The notes under the pieces were generated by a model. It saw only the letters and a program-made list of their open reading frames with translations, did no database searches and had not been told where the DNA came from. A stretch of 64,000 nucleotides of DNA from Hibiscus mutabilis (Eukaryota > Streptophyta > Magnoliopsida > Malvales > Malvaceae): contig CM033738.1 of the NCBI GenBank assembly GCA_019671005.1, forward strand, positions 16,890,202-16,954,201, given 5' to 3'. Shown here one piece after another: positions 31,397-43,527 of this stretch (within the stretch, counting starts at the first letter, position 1; every line of letters starts with the position of its first letter). The translations under genes and the position numbers were made by a program.

Positions 31397-34222
31397 GTTA
31401 CCAAGCATTTATAACTTAACATGTAAGCAATCTAATATTTTGTTTACAAAATATTATACGTTACCAAACAATTCAATTGACATCATCATCAACCATCATT
31501 CGAATAACCTAAGTGAGCAAACATGCTTCCCTTTATCCTGTGGTTGGGAAGGATGAAAACAAGAGTGATAAGTACAAGAATGTACTTGGTGAGGTAGTAA
31601 CTAGTTCTAACCAATTGTTATATTAAGTGTCAATTAGTCAATAATGATCCTAACTAAGGATTTCAATGCATTCGATTAACATAAGAAGCAAAAGACAATA
31701 ATTCATGCTTACATAACAAGAAATCAAGCAAATCATGCTTACATGACAAGAAATCAAGCAAATCATGCTTACATGGCAAGAAATCAAGCAAATCATGCTT
31801 ACATGGCAAGTAATCAAGCAACTCATGCTTACATGACAAGTAATCAAGCTAATCATGCTTACATAACAAGAAATCAAGCAATTCATTGTTATATTAGCTC
31901 ATTTATTATCTTTTAACACAATCTTTGGTTCATAGTTTGTCTAGGTAATCGAGTCTCCAACCAACTGTCGCCACAAGATGTACTGCAGTACTGGTCAACC
32001 CTCCTACTGTCACCAAAGACCACATATGTACCCTCCGTCTGTCACCAATCAGGGGCCTTAGCCCTGGACCGTAGTCCACCCTGACACAATGAGCTCTAGA
32101 CTCTAAGGCATGCCCTTCTACCTATTCAACTAGCAACCAAGGTTGTTTGATTATAATTCATTTATTCAAGGATTTCAAGCTTTTCAAGTTCAAGAATCAT
32201 GAATCATTCAAGTGTACAAGTTCATGTCAAGCATTATCTTTGTTTCAAGAGTCATTTCATGTATTGCATGGCAAACTTATACATGCATCAAGCCCTTAGG
32301 CCAATAGAGCCATAACTCAACATTTCAAGTGTTCATTGCATCATCTAAGCTAGCACATCAAACATTTGGTTTAAGCAATTGGTCACAATACCATGTCATA
32401 TATTCAAGCATAAATGTTACTACATATACATGCTAGCATTCCAATTATACAACACTTCAAGGATGTAGTCAAGTTTCATGTATTATCTTATTTCATACTT
32501 TCCTTATTAGATCAAGATCATATTAAGTCCAATTTAACAATTCATGAATTTAGACATGCTTGTTTTAGTTAGGACCTAGTCCTAACTCTAGAATAAACTG
32601 CACTCACAATACTCCCCAAGCTAGCTAGTCTCGAAAGACTATTCCCTTTTTCTTGTCCCTTGAATGCTCGACTTTAGATCCTTCTCCAAAGTCCTCTCCT
32701 TGCTCTAATAAATCACATAGATAGAACAAGGTCAAAACATGTAATCACAAAATCATTCAACATGGCAGCAATGTTAATACGACAAATAGCATATTCATAT
32801 ACACACCTTAATGCACATTACCAAACTGCCTACATTCCATATTAAGCAAAAATAGGGCGGCAATTAAACTGTCCTGAAACTGTTTGCAAAACAGTTTACA
32901 AAATTGCCACAAAACTATGTACAATTATTTAAACTGTTGCTACCAAGCAGCATGTACTCTGCTCACTTGAACATGCATAACTTTCATTCTGTACATCGGA
33001 ATTTCAATTGGTTTACACCATTGGAAAGCTAACTTAATTTTCTTTCTAAGAATATAGGACTTGTATTTTAGTTCTTTGCCAATTTATACAGTTTTTAGCT
33101 TAAAGACAGAGCAAATTTACAACACTGGACAGTTTGCACTGTCCCAAGTGTTTCTTCTTTACAATTCATTCTACAATCCAGAATTCAGTTCCGTTTTCTC
33201 CTAATGAATTTAGAAATGTTAAAGAACTATCCATAAAATTTCAAGCCTCAAATTTCCTTTATACAATTTATGGTGATTTTTCAAAGTTACTGCCCAGAAC
33301 AGAGTATTCTGAGCTGATTACACTAGTTTAAGTTTCTAGCTTCATAATTCCTCTAAACACGATTCTAACATTGTAATTCAACTTATTTTGATGTTCTTAC
33401 ATGTCTAGGTCAGTCTAATTCACCCATCAATGTGATCAAAATAGGGCAGCATATACAATTAAGCATGTTTACACATTTTTATCTAGCAAAACAGTCATAA
33501 TCTAAACTAGTATCAACCATGATCCCTATTCTCAATTTCCAGCAACCATACACATTTCTTTAGCAATCTGATCAATAACACTCACAATTTCAAGGACCAT
33601 GAGAAGTTAACATCATTTTACATGCATAACAATTATCCTATTCAAATTAGGCAACAAGAACATCACTAATTCAAGATTCAAGAATGTAATTGAAGCGAGG
33701 AATCAAGCATTTACCTTCCTCAATGCGAATTCTTATTCAATTTAGTCTTAACTGTGGCTTAATCTCTCAAGGATTCCATGGATATCACTCAAGCTTTCTC
33801 TTTTCTTTCTCTTTCCTTCAATGGTATTTTAGGTTTGAATAACAATTGAAGAAGATGGGGTTTAACCCAAGTGGCCGGTCATGCTATAGTTAGGAGGACA
33901 TGTGGATTGTCCATAATCCAATTTAATTTTACCATGCAATGCTTAAGTTTTGCCTAATATTCAAGATGGTCCTTTTAATTTCGGCACTATACTTGTTGGC
34001 TATAAAATCTTAGTCCTTTAGTTATTTGTTAGCTAATGTTCTTTCCTCAAAAATTTGATTACTTGGTTTAGGGAGCAATAAAAACTAATCACTACAATTC
34101 GAGTATCATTTTTTTAATTTCCTCAATTAACTCCCAATTCTTTCAATTTGATTAGCACATAATTCAATTAGTCAATAGCTTAGATAGTGGTAACCTTCCT
34201 AGGCCCAATTTAGGGTGTTACA
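31397..34222 (-). repeat. 3' LTR of gypsy IV
   Basis: About 2.8 kb. The start at 34222 is fixed by the PPT. It carries a 30-bp tandem array (31690-31885). No gene is visible: the only other frames (33134-33331 and 31335-31556) are short and featureless. The far end merges with the truncated Tat A LTR at 31396/31397. Confidence 0.8.
31690..31885. repeat. 30-bp tandem array in the gypsy IV LTR
   Basis: Six to seven units resembling CAAGAAATCAAGCAAATCAT plus GCTTACATGA, 85-95% alike. A 30-bp period keeps one minus-strand frame open (31650-31886, 78 codons) as decapeptide repeats ICLISCHVSM. There are no unique spacers, so it is not CRISPR-like. Confidence 0.9.
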
Positions 34223-34708
34223 ATTCTCCTCCCTTAAAATAAATCCTCCCTCGAATTTATCTGAATCGAATATGTGAGGATATTGCTTCCTCATGATTTC
34301 TTCAGATTCCCAAGTTGCCTTTTCTATCTTGTGTTTTCTCCACAAGACCTTGACAAGAGGAACAGTTTTGTTCCTGAGCTTTCTAACATCATGATCAAGA
34401 ATCTGGACTGGTTCTTCTTCGATAGACAAATCAGGATTCAACTCTACTTCTTCAGGCTCAAGAACATGGGATGGGTCAGACCTATATCTTCGGAGCATAG
34501 ACACATGAAAGACATTATGAATCTTGTCAAATTCATTGGGAAGAGACAATCGATAGGCCACTGGCCCTATCATTTCAATGATTTCAAACGGACCAATGAA
34601 TTGGGGACTAAGTTTCCCTTTTCTTCCAAACCGAAAGACTTTCTTCCAAGGGGACACTTTCAGGAAGACCTTGTCTCCAACATTGTATTGGATGTCTCTA
34701 CTTTTCAT
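34199..34708 (-). pseudogene. Gypsy IV integrase C-terminus and chromodomain
   Basis: 169 open codons. Residues about 10-45 hold the integrase C-terminal GPF/Y-type module (GDKVFLKVSPWKKVFRFGRK, LSPQFIGPFEII). Residues about 75-155 form the chromodomain region: SMLRRYRSDPSHVLEPEEVE, LVKVLWRKHKIEKATWESEE and IMRKQYPHIFDSDKFEGG. The chromodomain guides chromovirus integration into marked chromatin. The stop lies inside the LTR at 34199, past the PPT, which is usual for this group. This is the best preserved piece of the element, but it is cut off from the integrase core by a shift near 34720-34810. Confidence 0.85.
34223..34238 (-). other. Polypurine tract of gypsy IV
   Basis: TTAAGGGAGGAGAAT on the minus strand directly before the LTR start TGTAACACCC. 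Confidence 0.8.
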
Positions 34709-34816
34709 GTCTGCATAGGCTTTCTATCTATCAAAGTCTTGCTTCAATCGATCATGTATGATTTGAACTTGTTCATCGGTTTCTCTGAGTAATTGAGGTC
34801 CCAAAACCTTGTTTTC

Positions 34817-35301
34817 TCACAATTCAGACCAACATAAGGGAGTCCTACATTTCCTCCCATATAAGGCTTCAAATGGTGCTATCTGGATAGATGCCTGGTA
34901 GATATTATTGTAAGCAAACTCTACTAGGGGTAGGGACTTTTCCCAATTCTTCCCGAAGTCTATAACACAAGCTCGTAACATGTCTTCAAGTACTTGTATC
35001 ACCCTTTCTAATTGGTCATCACTTTGTGGATGAAAAGCTGCGCTCAAATGCACTTTGGTTCCAAGGGCTTTTTGCAAGGATTTCCAAAATTGAGTGGTGA
35101 ATCTAGGATCTCTATCAGGATTATAGATGTAGGAATTTCGTGCAAATGTACTATTTCATGAATATATAACTTGGTTGTGGCATCCAAACTTAGATTCGTT
35201 CGAATAGGGATAAAGTGAGTAGATTTTGTGAATCTATCAACAATCACCCACACATCATCGTTATTTCTTGGAGTGTAAGGAAGACCAGTAACGAAGCCCA
35301 T
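34817..35301 (-). pseudogene. Gypsy IV integrase core
   Basis: Two overlapping frames. 35044-35301 holds the start of the catalytic core (VIVDRFTKSTHFIPIRT, with the first catalytic Asp). 34817-35077 holds its end (HPQSDDQLERVIQVLEDMLR, with the catalytic Glu). The middle, where the second catalytic Asp should sit in an SDRDPRF-like word, is garbled around 35100-35130 by the shift. PQTDGQSER is changed to PQSDDQLER. Inactive. Confidence 0.8.
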
Positions 35302-35382
35302 TGTAATTCAGTCCCATTTCCACTGAGGGAATTCAATTGGTTGGAGCAATCCAGTAGGGACTTAATGCTCAGCTTTGAACCT

Positions 35383-35994
35383 CTAACAAGTTAAACACTT
35401 TGAAACAAAGTCTATGATAGCCGATTTCATGTCTGGCCACCAGTATAGTGGCTTTAGGTCCTTGTACATCTTAACCGATCCAGGGTGAATCGAGAAAGAG
35501 CTTTGGTGAGCTTCTTGTAACATATCATGTCTTAGTTCCTTGTTGTTAGGAACACATACTCTATCTTTGAAATGAAAGATTCCATTCGACTTGAGGGAGA
35601 AGTCAAAATTAGACTCAAAGTCTAGCTTGGACATGATCTTCTGAAGATCTAGATCAATTTGTTGGAGTTCTTTGATTCTCGAGATTAGACTAGATTGAGC
35701 TTGAAGTTCATATAAGAATTTTTGTCCTTTGGATAAACGAAAATGAGTATTGATAGCCAAGTAAGCTGAGTATGGTCTGTGACTAAGGGCATCAGCAACC
35801 ACGTTTGCTTTCCCCGGATGGTAGTCGATAACTAAATCGTAGTCTTTAAGTAACTCTAGCCATCTCATTTGCCTCAAATTCAAGTCTTTCCGAGTTATGA
35901 GGTATTTGAGGCTCTTGTGGTCTGTGAACAAGTTGCATTTCTCCCCGTACAAGTAATGTCTCCAGACTTTGACTGCAAACACGATAGCTGCCAA
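35383..35994 (-). pseudogene. Gypsy IV RNase H end and integrase zinc finger
   Basis: 203 open codons. The first ~70 residues are the RNase H C-terminus (NLFTDHKSLKYLITRKDLN, LLKDYDLVIDYHPGKANVVA, DALSHR). The last ~50 hold the integrase HHCC zinc-binding module: H and H in HQSSFSIHPGSVKMY, then CLTC at the end. RNase H degrades the RNA template; the zinc module helps integrase multimerise. Ends in a stop just after CLTC. Confidence 0.85.
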
Positions 35995-36036
35995 TTCCAG
36001 ATCGTGAGTAGGGTAGTTTGACTCGTGTGGTTTTAG

Positions 36037-37090
36037 TTACCTTGAAGTGTAAGTTACCACGTTTCCATATTGCATTAGGATACATCCTAGTCCCAAATGA
36101 GATGCATCACTATAAACAGTGTACTCCTTGCCCAATACTGGTTGGATGAGAATCAGAGCATGAGTCAGGGCTTGTTTAAGCTGATCGAAGCTTCGTTGTT
36201 GGTTCTCCGACCAAACAAAGGATGTATCTTTGCTAGTTAGCTTAGTCAAACTTGCGGCAATGGATGAGAATCCCTTGACAAAACGTCGATAATACCTGGC
36301 TAAACCAAGAAAGCTTCTGACCTCACCAACATTCCTCGGAGGTCTCTAATCCATGATGGATTGAATTTTTCTCGGGTTTACTTTAATCCTTTCTACTGAG
36401 ATAACATGGCCAAGGAACGACACTTTCGATAGCCAAAATTTTCATTTAGAGAACTTTGCAAACAATTGACATTCTTAGAGAGTTTGCAATACAATTCAAA
36501 GGTGTTCAGAATATTCTTCCTTATTCCGAGAATACACCAAAATGTCATCAATAAAGACAACCACGAACTTGTCAAGATGGGGCTTGAATACACGGTTCAT
36601 GAGATCCATGAAAGTATCCAGAGCATTCGTTAACCCAAATAGCTTTACAAGGAATTCAAAATGGTTATATCGAGTACGAAAGGCTGTCTTGGGTACATCT
36701 TCTTCTTTTACCCTCATTTGGTAGTATCCCGATCGTAGATCGATCTTTAAGAATACCCCAGCATCTTTGAGTTGATCGAAAAGATCTTCAATCCTTGGGA
36801 GAGGATATCAATTCTTGATAGTAAGCTTGTTCAATTATCTGTAGTAAATACAGAGTCTCATAGTTTATTTTTTCTTCTTCACGGACAAGACTAGAGCACC
36901 CCAGAGAGATGAGCTAGGCCTAATGAAACCCTTGTCTTTTAGCTCTTGGAGTTGCTTCTTGAGTTCTTTCAACTCAACAGGTGTTATTCGATAAGGTGTG
37001 ATGGACACCAGAGTTGTTCCAGGTTGGACATCGATCCCGAACTCTACTTCTCTAGTTGAAGGGAGACCAGGGAGTTCCTCGGGAAAAACA
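36037..37090 (-). pseudogene. Gypsy IV reverse transcriptase and RNase H start
   Basis: Read 37090 to 36037. The RT N-terminal half (37090-36720) is in broken frames. 36496-36717 has FGLTNALDTFMDLMNRVFKP and the active site FVVVFIDDILVYSRNKEEYS with both catalytic Asp kept. 36037-36249 is the RT thumb/RNase H border with VYSDASHLGLGCILMQ (the first RNase H Asp in YSDAS). Several stops and shifts intervene (for example around 36300-36390 and 36250). The order continues directly into 35994. Confidence 0.85.
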
Positions 37091-37098
37091 TCGAGATA

Positions 37099-37632
37099 TT
37101 AAGATACAATAGGCACACTAGGTAATCCGAATTCAAGTTCATCTTGTAAGACTATAGTAGCAAAGATTGAGGTCGGTTTCTTGTCAATTAGAAGAATTGA
37201 TTCCTTTCCTAAACCCTGAAGGTAAAGTCTCCTATTTAGGTAATCTACCCAAGCTTTATTCTTGCTTAACCAATCTTGTCCTAGTAGTAGACCGAACTCA
37301 CAAGTTGGTAGTACATATAGATTAACAAGAAAGGGTACGTTTCGACTGAATAGGGGACAATTTCTACAGATAAAACTTATGTTTGTAATTCCCCCTATAG
37401 GGTTCGAAACTACAAGGCTTTGTTTTACAATTTTAGGCTTTAAGTTCAACTTTACAATCAAGGTTGAGCATACAAAAGAATAAGTGGATCCCGAGTCTAT
37501 TAAAGCATAAACATGAGTCAAATTTAACTCAATGGTACCTACTATAGCATCGGGTGATTCTTCATATTCTTTTCCCCGGATATGATAGATTCGAGCAGGA
37601 GCCCGAGATTCCTGGTGAGTAGGGGCATTCAA
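37099..37632 (-). pseudogene. Gypsy IV aspartic protease
   Basis: 177 open codons. The catalytic triad lies in ALIDSGSTYSFVC at about residues 45-57, preceded by VGTIELNLTHVY, and the later LLGQDWLSKNKAWVDYLNRR is the typical second conserved block of plant gypsy proteases. The protease cleaves Gag-Pol inside the particle. The frame itself is undamaged across the domain, but it is separated from gag upstream by an overlap/shift at 37629-37632 and from RT downstream by stops. Confidence 0.85.
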
Positions 37633-38040
37633 ATACTGTCCCTTGCCCTTCCTTTAATTTCCAGACTGAACTTGTCTGGGACCTTTGTTTTGAATGGAAG
37701 AAGATGAGCTAGCATTTGCAAGAGCTCGATTCGGAACATTGTTTGGATTCTAAGGACAATACTTGATATAGTGATCGAAGGCTCCATATAAGAAACATAG
37801 ATTCTGTTGAGTTCTACACTAGCCAGTGTGTTGTTTCTGGCAAAACTTGGAAGTAGGATATTGAACAGTTTTACCGAAATTCCCTGTACTATCAACAGAG
37901 ATGATCGGGGCTGAAGGCTTGGATACCGATTGAGGTCTCGATATGTAGTTGCTCTTCTGAGCAGGAGTGTAATTCGTAGAGTGATCCTTAGAATATTTGG
38001 CCAAGTTTTAATAATAAGCATCTCACATTGAAATCAGAAC
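37629..38040 (-). pseudogene. Gypsy IV late gag (zinc-knuckle region)
   Basis: Fragments in two frames. A zinc-knuckle-like stretch appears as FCQKQHTG, then LCFLYGAFDHYIKYCP, matching the CxxCGxxGHxxxxCP pattern with damage. Flanks are S/P/Q-rich. The capsid-forming part of gag is absent because Tat B begins at about 38041. The exact junction between 38030 and 38100 is uncertain. Confidence 0.65.
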
Positions 38041-38690
38041 ATGTAGTCTGAGATTTGAAACAAAAGTTTTCTCTGCATTACTTATAAAGAAGTTCAAAAG
38101 TATAGGGACCAACAACAAATAGGCCCTCAGAGTAGTGCTTCAGCTCAAGAAAGTATTCACTAGTTGACCTTTGTCTAGAAAGGAAACATTTCAAAAGAAG
38201 ATGGTCAAACCCACAAGAGGTTGGGGCATCAACGTATACAAGGCAAAAGCCCATCTAGTCTACGAGATAGGTCCTGGAGCAAAAACAATGAGCCACCAAT
38301 GGCCAGAAAGTCATGGGGCATTCCCTTTGAAGTCAACATCATGGCTAATTGCACGCCATTCATATCAATATCATGCCATTTGACTCATCATGCATTCGCA
38401 TACAATGCATACATTGCACAAGTTAGATGCATTCATGCTAAGTGCATCTACTTCACTCATACATGAACAACAGGTTCAAAATATGAAGCTTCAATCATGG
38501 CGAACAATAACAAATTGGCAAGCCCTAATCCACGAAGAGAAGCCGGACCAACCAAGAAATTGAAAAATCAAAGAGGGAGTATAACAACACTAAACATGAA
38601 TTGGAAGCAAACCTAAACTCAGACTCCGATTGCATAATCATTAACTATTGTTTACTTCTATTTTTCACGTCCTGCCCTATTGTTAGTGGT
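38041..38690 (+). other. Tat B 3' untranslated region
   Basis: Short open frames (38171-38383 and 38221-38466) overlap here; both read text such as MSHQWPESHGAFPLKSTSW and I do not recognise a domain. A cluster of CAT/GCAT-rich words at 38370-38430 is typical of noncoding Tat 3' regions. I treat it as untranslated. Confidence 0.45.
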
Positions 38691-39300
38691 GTAGCAGATC
38701 TATCACATTTATTCTTAGATCATGACTCGTCGTTGGTGGTTAAGCTTGATCAAACCTTTCTCTTCAGATCTTGACTCATCGTCAGTGGTGTAGCAGATCA
38801 ACCAATTTTTTAGACCATGCCTCTTCGTTAGAGTCGTATCTTGATCTAACATATAAACTCAAATCATGCCACTTTGTCAGAGTTGTAGCTTGATCGCCAT
38901 CAACTAACTCCTCAGATCATGCCTCTTCGTTAGAGTCATAGCTTAATCGCCTCTAACTCCTCAAATCATGCCTTTTCGTCAGAGTCGTAGCTTGATCTCC
39001 CCTAACTCTTCAAATCATTCCTCTTCGTCAGAGTCATAGCTTGATCACCAAAATAACTCTCCAGATCATGCCTCTTCGTCAGGGTCGTAACTTAATCACC
39101 ACTAACTCTTCAGATCATGCCTCTTCATCAGAGTCGTAGCTTGATCGCCAACAATAACTCAGATCATGCCTCTTCGTTAGAGTTGTACCTTGATCGCACT
39201 CTAATCACCAAGTCATACCTCTTCGTTAGAGTCGTAGCTTGATCCAATCCAATCTCTCGATCTTGTCTCGCTGTCGGTGGTATATCTGATCACCCATATT
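38690..39300. repeat. ~50-bp tandem array upstream of the Tat B PPT
   Basis: About 12 units resembling AGATCATGCCTCTTCGTCAG then AGTCGTAGCTTGATCGCC and a variable ACTAACTCCTC spacer. Periods 45-56 bp. An isolated diverged unit recurs at about 39437-39475 (GATCTTGACTCTCTATCGAT). Similar placement to the compound array of Tat A. Confidence 0.85.
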
Positions 39301-39538
39301 CAAACATCTCTTTACCTCATCATTTTAATTTTATAGTTTTAAATGAAATAAGTGGATACTCAGTCTGAAGCGATTTTATTTTTACTTTTGTAGGTTTTAT
39401 CTTTCTGAAAGAAGGATGAAGTAGATGAGTCGACCAGATCTTGACTCTCTATCGATGGTGCAGCAGATCAACAGATGAGTTTTATTTCTCCGAGAGTTAG
39501 AAGAGGGATCGGTTAGAGTTTAAAAAAATGATCAGGCC

Positions 39539-39547
39539 AAGAGGGGG
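39539..39547 (+). other. Polypurine tract of Tat B
   Basis: AAGAGGGGG followed at once by TGCTCCAAC, the LTR start. Confidence 0.75.
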
Positions 39548-41992
39548 TGCTCCAACTTGACCAAACAAAAATGGTTCTTTTAGTCTTTTCTCTATTGCTG
39601 TTTCACAACAATGAGCAAGGAGGGGCACCTCTAATAACTATTTTTATCCTACCAAAAAAATCCAAATTCAAAAAATATAATCCAAAAATTCAAAAAATCA
39701 GTACATCAAGCCAAATCCTTTATTTAAACGCCCATTTACATATTTAGCCCAATTACAAGTAACCCAAATATCCCTTAAGCCAATTAACCCATACCCGAAT
39801 ACCTATCCCATATGCCTAACTTAAATCGAAATCCAATTACCCGACCCAAGTACCCACAAGACCCGAATAACCTAGTCAGTCTAACCCTAATACACCAAAA
39901 ACCCTAGTTGTCGCTCTCTGAAATCTTCCAAGGCCTCACGGCCCTTTTCCCTTCCAAATCCTTACCTCGTAACCGAGCCTCTTAGCATGCCACACCAGTG
40001 AGCCTGCCCCCTGCACATCCGGCCAAAGGACAGGCTCCCTTCAACCTCCCGTACGAGCATGCTCAGACCTGCAACAAACAACAACAAAACAATTTCAGTT
40101 TGTAACAACCAATAGTTTTAGGCTTTATTTTTATTTTTTATTCTGTAAAATTGGCTATAAAGTCGAAGTCAAAACAATGTAAAGTGGACTCTTTTGACGA
40201 AAAAAGGAATCAAAAAAGAAAACTGCCTGGTAATTTCTCATCTTCTTTTTCGAATAGCTAGGGATTTTGCCTTTTTTCTTTTTTTTCATATTTGCAAAAC
40301 AAAAATTGAAGGGCTTTCAAAAAAAAAAGAAAAAAAACTCAACGAATTTGAGTTTCAAGAAATTGAAATCGAAAGGTTTCATTTTAAAACTTCTTTCCTC
40401 TTTGTTTTAAAACCTAAATCTGAACGTCAAATCCAAAACACAAAGGGGGAGTTTTTAGTTTTTCAAAATCTGAGTTTCTTTAGAATATAAACCCCTTTCA
40501 AAAAAATAAAAAGGGAAAGGGTTTCGGAGCGTACCTTCCGCCAAGGGGCTCTTGTCGAGGTCTGACTGTCGATGAATGGCCATGGTAGCGTTGATTGAAG
40601 AGCGGCCGCCGTCTTTGTTTGGGTAGAAAGAGAGAGCATTAGTCTTTTAGGGTTTTTTTTATCTGTTCAGAAATAATAAAAAGGGGAAACCCTTTTTTTG
40701 TTTGTTTTGATACTTTAAAACTGGCCTCCCAAAACGCTGCCGTTTTGGCACGCGAGACCCACGCGGTGACCCGACCCGGGGAAAGAGCTGCGCGTTTTGT
40801 TCTTTGGGAAAGTTTCCCTTTTGTTCTTCTAAGCTTCTCCACGCTTTCATATCGGCCATGGGTTAATTCCCTTTTTAGTCCCTCCATTTTATTTTGAAAA
40901 AAAATTTCAACCGTTTTAAGTTCTGTTTTGTTTCAATTTTGGCCCCCTATTTTGTTTATTTTCATTCTAGTCCATTTTTATATGTATTAAGTTATATATA
41001 TTATATTTTATATATAGGTTATGATATATTATCTATTGTGTTATATATATAAGTTATTTAGTATACATTGTATATTACTTATATTATAATATAGATATTA
41101 TGTTACTATTATATTATATTGTTATTCATATTATAGTATATATATGCTATTTATTTATTTATTTTAATTTATTTGTTTTCATTTATTTATTTTATGTTCG
41201 AATCGGCCTTACGGTGACCCGCAACGGGGGATGACCCATATTATTTATGGCCTATTTAGTGTAGCTTTATTTTCCACACTTTAAGTTATCGCATTTCAAT
41301 TCCTGCAAATTAATTTTCTCGCACTTTTATTTTCCCGTATTTACTTTATCGCATTTATTTTTCTAGTATTTATTTTACGCTTTTTATCTTTTGCTTGATT
41401 CGGTCCTTTTTCGAATATTTCTATTTTCGTAATTCTTTTATCTTGTTCGATCTGGTCCTTTTTCTGAATTTTTTTATTTTCGTCTTTATTTATGCTTTCA
41501 TTTCGTATATATATTTGCTTCGCTTTATTTCCTCGCATTCAACTTGTATAAACTGTTAATACGGTGCCCTTTTATTCGATAGTAAATATGGCTAGTACCA
41601 ATTGTAGTGGTGGTGGTTCTTTCGTTTATTCTCGAATAACGAGGCCTTTAAAATTTACTCGCATTTTTAAATGAATCAAAAATTAAATTAAATTTGAACT
41701 CGTAAAGTACTAATTGAGGCAAATAATGTTCGACTAGGTACCAATTTTTGGGTGGTGTAAGAGTGTTAATCCTTCCCCATCCGTAACTAATCCCGAACCC
41801 ATTTTTAAAAGAATCTCTGGTTTCATTTTTGGTGTTCGGTCTACCTTTAAAAAATGATCGATGGCGACTCCAGTTTTTTTTTCGAAACCGAACTTTCAAA
41901 ATAAAATCTCCATTTAAAAAAACAACAAAAATTTTAAAACGGACAAAAAAATATTTATTATTCCTTTTTAGTGATTTCGAAGGGCCGCTACA
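39548..41992 (+). repeat. 3' LTR of Tat B
   Basis: 2,445 bp from TGCTCCAACTTGACC to GGGCCGCTACA. Contains a TA-rich block (40980-41170) and short frames of low complexity (for example 40194-40490) with no family resemblance. The 5' LTR partner is not in the window, so the age cannot be estimated. Confidence 0.75.
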
Positions 41993-43527
41993 GTTGTCAT
42001 AACCATCCTATAGGGCTTTGTCATTTGATGTAGGTGTCTATTTTGGTGTTTATTTTTTAACGCCTTGTTGATAAAAATCTAAATTCTTAAATCTTAAATC
42101 CAAAAAACTAAATCTTACACCTTACATCCTAACCACTAACCATAAACCTCCATCATACATTTTAAACCATATTTTTTAGTGTTTGAGCATAAATGGAAGC
42201 ACCAAAAAGGGACAAAAGATTTATCATAGACAATAACAAAATCATTGTTCATCCACATGTTATATATAGTGCTTGCTTGTCTCCAAAATCAATTTCAATT
42301 AAGGACGTAGTTAGGATCGAACATTAAGAGAGATAATTTATTAAGCCTTTAAATCTAAAAATTAGAAGGAACAAAGGTCGTATTCGACTAATATTTACAC
42401 TAAAAAAGACATTCAATATTATTATACTAAATTTTTTTGAGAGGGGCAATCACCCTTCTTCCACTAAATGGCTCCATCCTTAAACTCAACCCCGTTACAT
42501 TGCAAATGGTACTTCAAAAACTTGCAAGTAATCTTTGTGATTAGTATTGTAAGTTTTTATGCAGAAGATGAAGGATATATGTATTATTCATTGAATTTGC
42601 AAATAAACTTGCAAAATTGAAGCTTTGATGACCTTAATAATTTCTACAAGCATGCTGAATCATAGTGAAAAAACAAAACCGAGGATAAAAAAGAGAAACT
42701 GAACAACAATGTGCCTCGTGTAATCGACCTTGATTTACCCTAAACCTTTTCAATTTTTATCCTAAATCGATTTCGATTTCATCTCCATGAAATTGGGGAA
42801 AAGATTTTGTTTAGGGCTCATTTAATCAAATTTTGTTTAGGGTTCGTGTAATCGTGTCTGACTCATCATTGATTGTTAATCAGTTGTGTAAAATTCCTAA
42901 ATCGACAAAAAGGGGAAAAGTAAGTTTACAGTGATTTATCTTTATTATTTAGGATTAAGAATTAGCTTAATGAACAATTATCTTAACATTTTCTTTGTTT
43001 TTTCAGGTTTTTGGGATACCCAATTTAGTTTATAGTGTAAACAAAAACCATTTGTGAGGGGGCAATTGAAGCTAGAAGGTACTAATGTCATTAGATTAAA
43101 TTTGAATAAATTGATAGTGATTATTTGAGATTAAGAATTAGCTTAAAGCACAATTAATTTGTTTAGTGATTTATTAGATTAAATTGATAATGTTTATTGG
43201 TTTGATAACACTAGTACATGGGTATAATTTAGAGGAAGCATCAATTTCCTCTTTCAAAATTGTTGATTTAGCCTATTTAGAACCTGGTTATAATTTAGAA
43301 TGAGGTTTGAGGATTGAATCTTTGTTTTTATATATTTCTGTAGGGAAAATGGCATGACTATTGTATTTTCTTGTAATGCATTTTCGGTTCTTTATTTAAC
43401 TTATTTTTATTTAATTTATTTTTGAGTTTGATTTCTTTTATCAACGAATAAAGTTCATCTTTCAACGATGTATACTGAAAGTTATAAATCACGTGTTGAA
43501 GGAAATCTTGTACACTATAATTGTTGA
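41993..43527. other. Unassigned spacer, possibly remains of a gene or DNA transposon
   Basis: 42060-42170 has CCCTAAA-like degenerate words similar to 1830-1960. 42420-42530 carries a short mobile-element-like stretch without ORF. At 42919 AAAAGTAAGT and at 43000-43006 TTTTTTCAGG could be intron borders of a decayed transcript leading toward the GRF pseudogene. A ~40-bp segment around GATTAAGAATTAGCTTAA is duplicated (42955 and 43130). No coding homology seen before 43528. Confidence 0.35.

Larger units (their letters stand above)
31397..38040 (-). mobile_element. Ty3/gypsy element IV (chromovirus), minus strand
   Basis: LTR at 31397-34222 (start TGTAACACCCTAAATTGGGC on the minus strand), PPT, then chromodomain, integrase, RNase H, RT, protease and a gag zinc-knuckle region up to about 38040, all on the minus strand. 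The 5' LTR, PBS and early gag are missing: Tat B sequence begins near 38041. The outer LTR end at 31397 also lacks a CA terminus. Coding order and a C-terminal chromodomain place it in the Tekay/Del-like chromoviruses. Its LTR family differs from those of gypsy I-III. Confidence 0.85.
38041..41992 (+). mobile_element. Tat B: 3' end of a Tat-like gypsy element
   Basis: A 3' untranslated region with a tandem array, then PPT (39539-39547) and a complete-looking LTR (39548-41992). No coding domain is recognised. It is on the plus strand and truncated on the left against gypsy IV. The LTR ends GGGCCGCTACA and holds the GGCGACTCC-type word near 41866, as in Tat A. It is a different subfamily from Tat A and C, judging by low similarity over most of the LTR. 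Confidence 0.7.

Noticed and set aside
31690..31885. Regular 30-bp repeats that look CRISPR-like at first sight
   Set aside because: Repeats are directly adjacent with no unique spacers and lie inside a plant LTR.
34274..34792. 172-codon plus-strand ORF
   Set aside because: It is the complement of the gypsy IV chromodomain and integrase tail on the minus strand.
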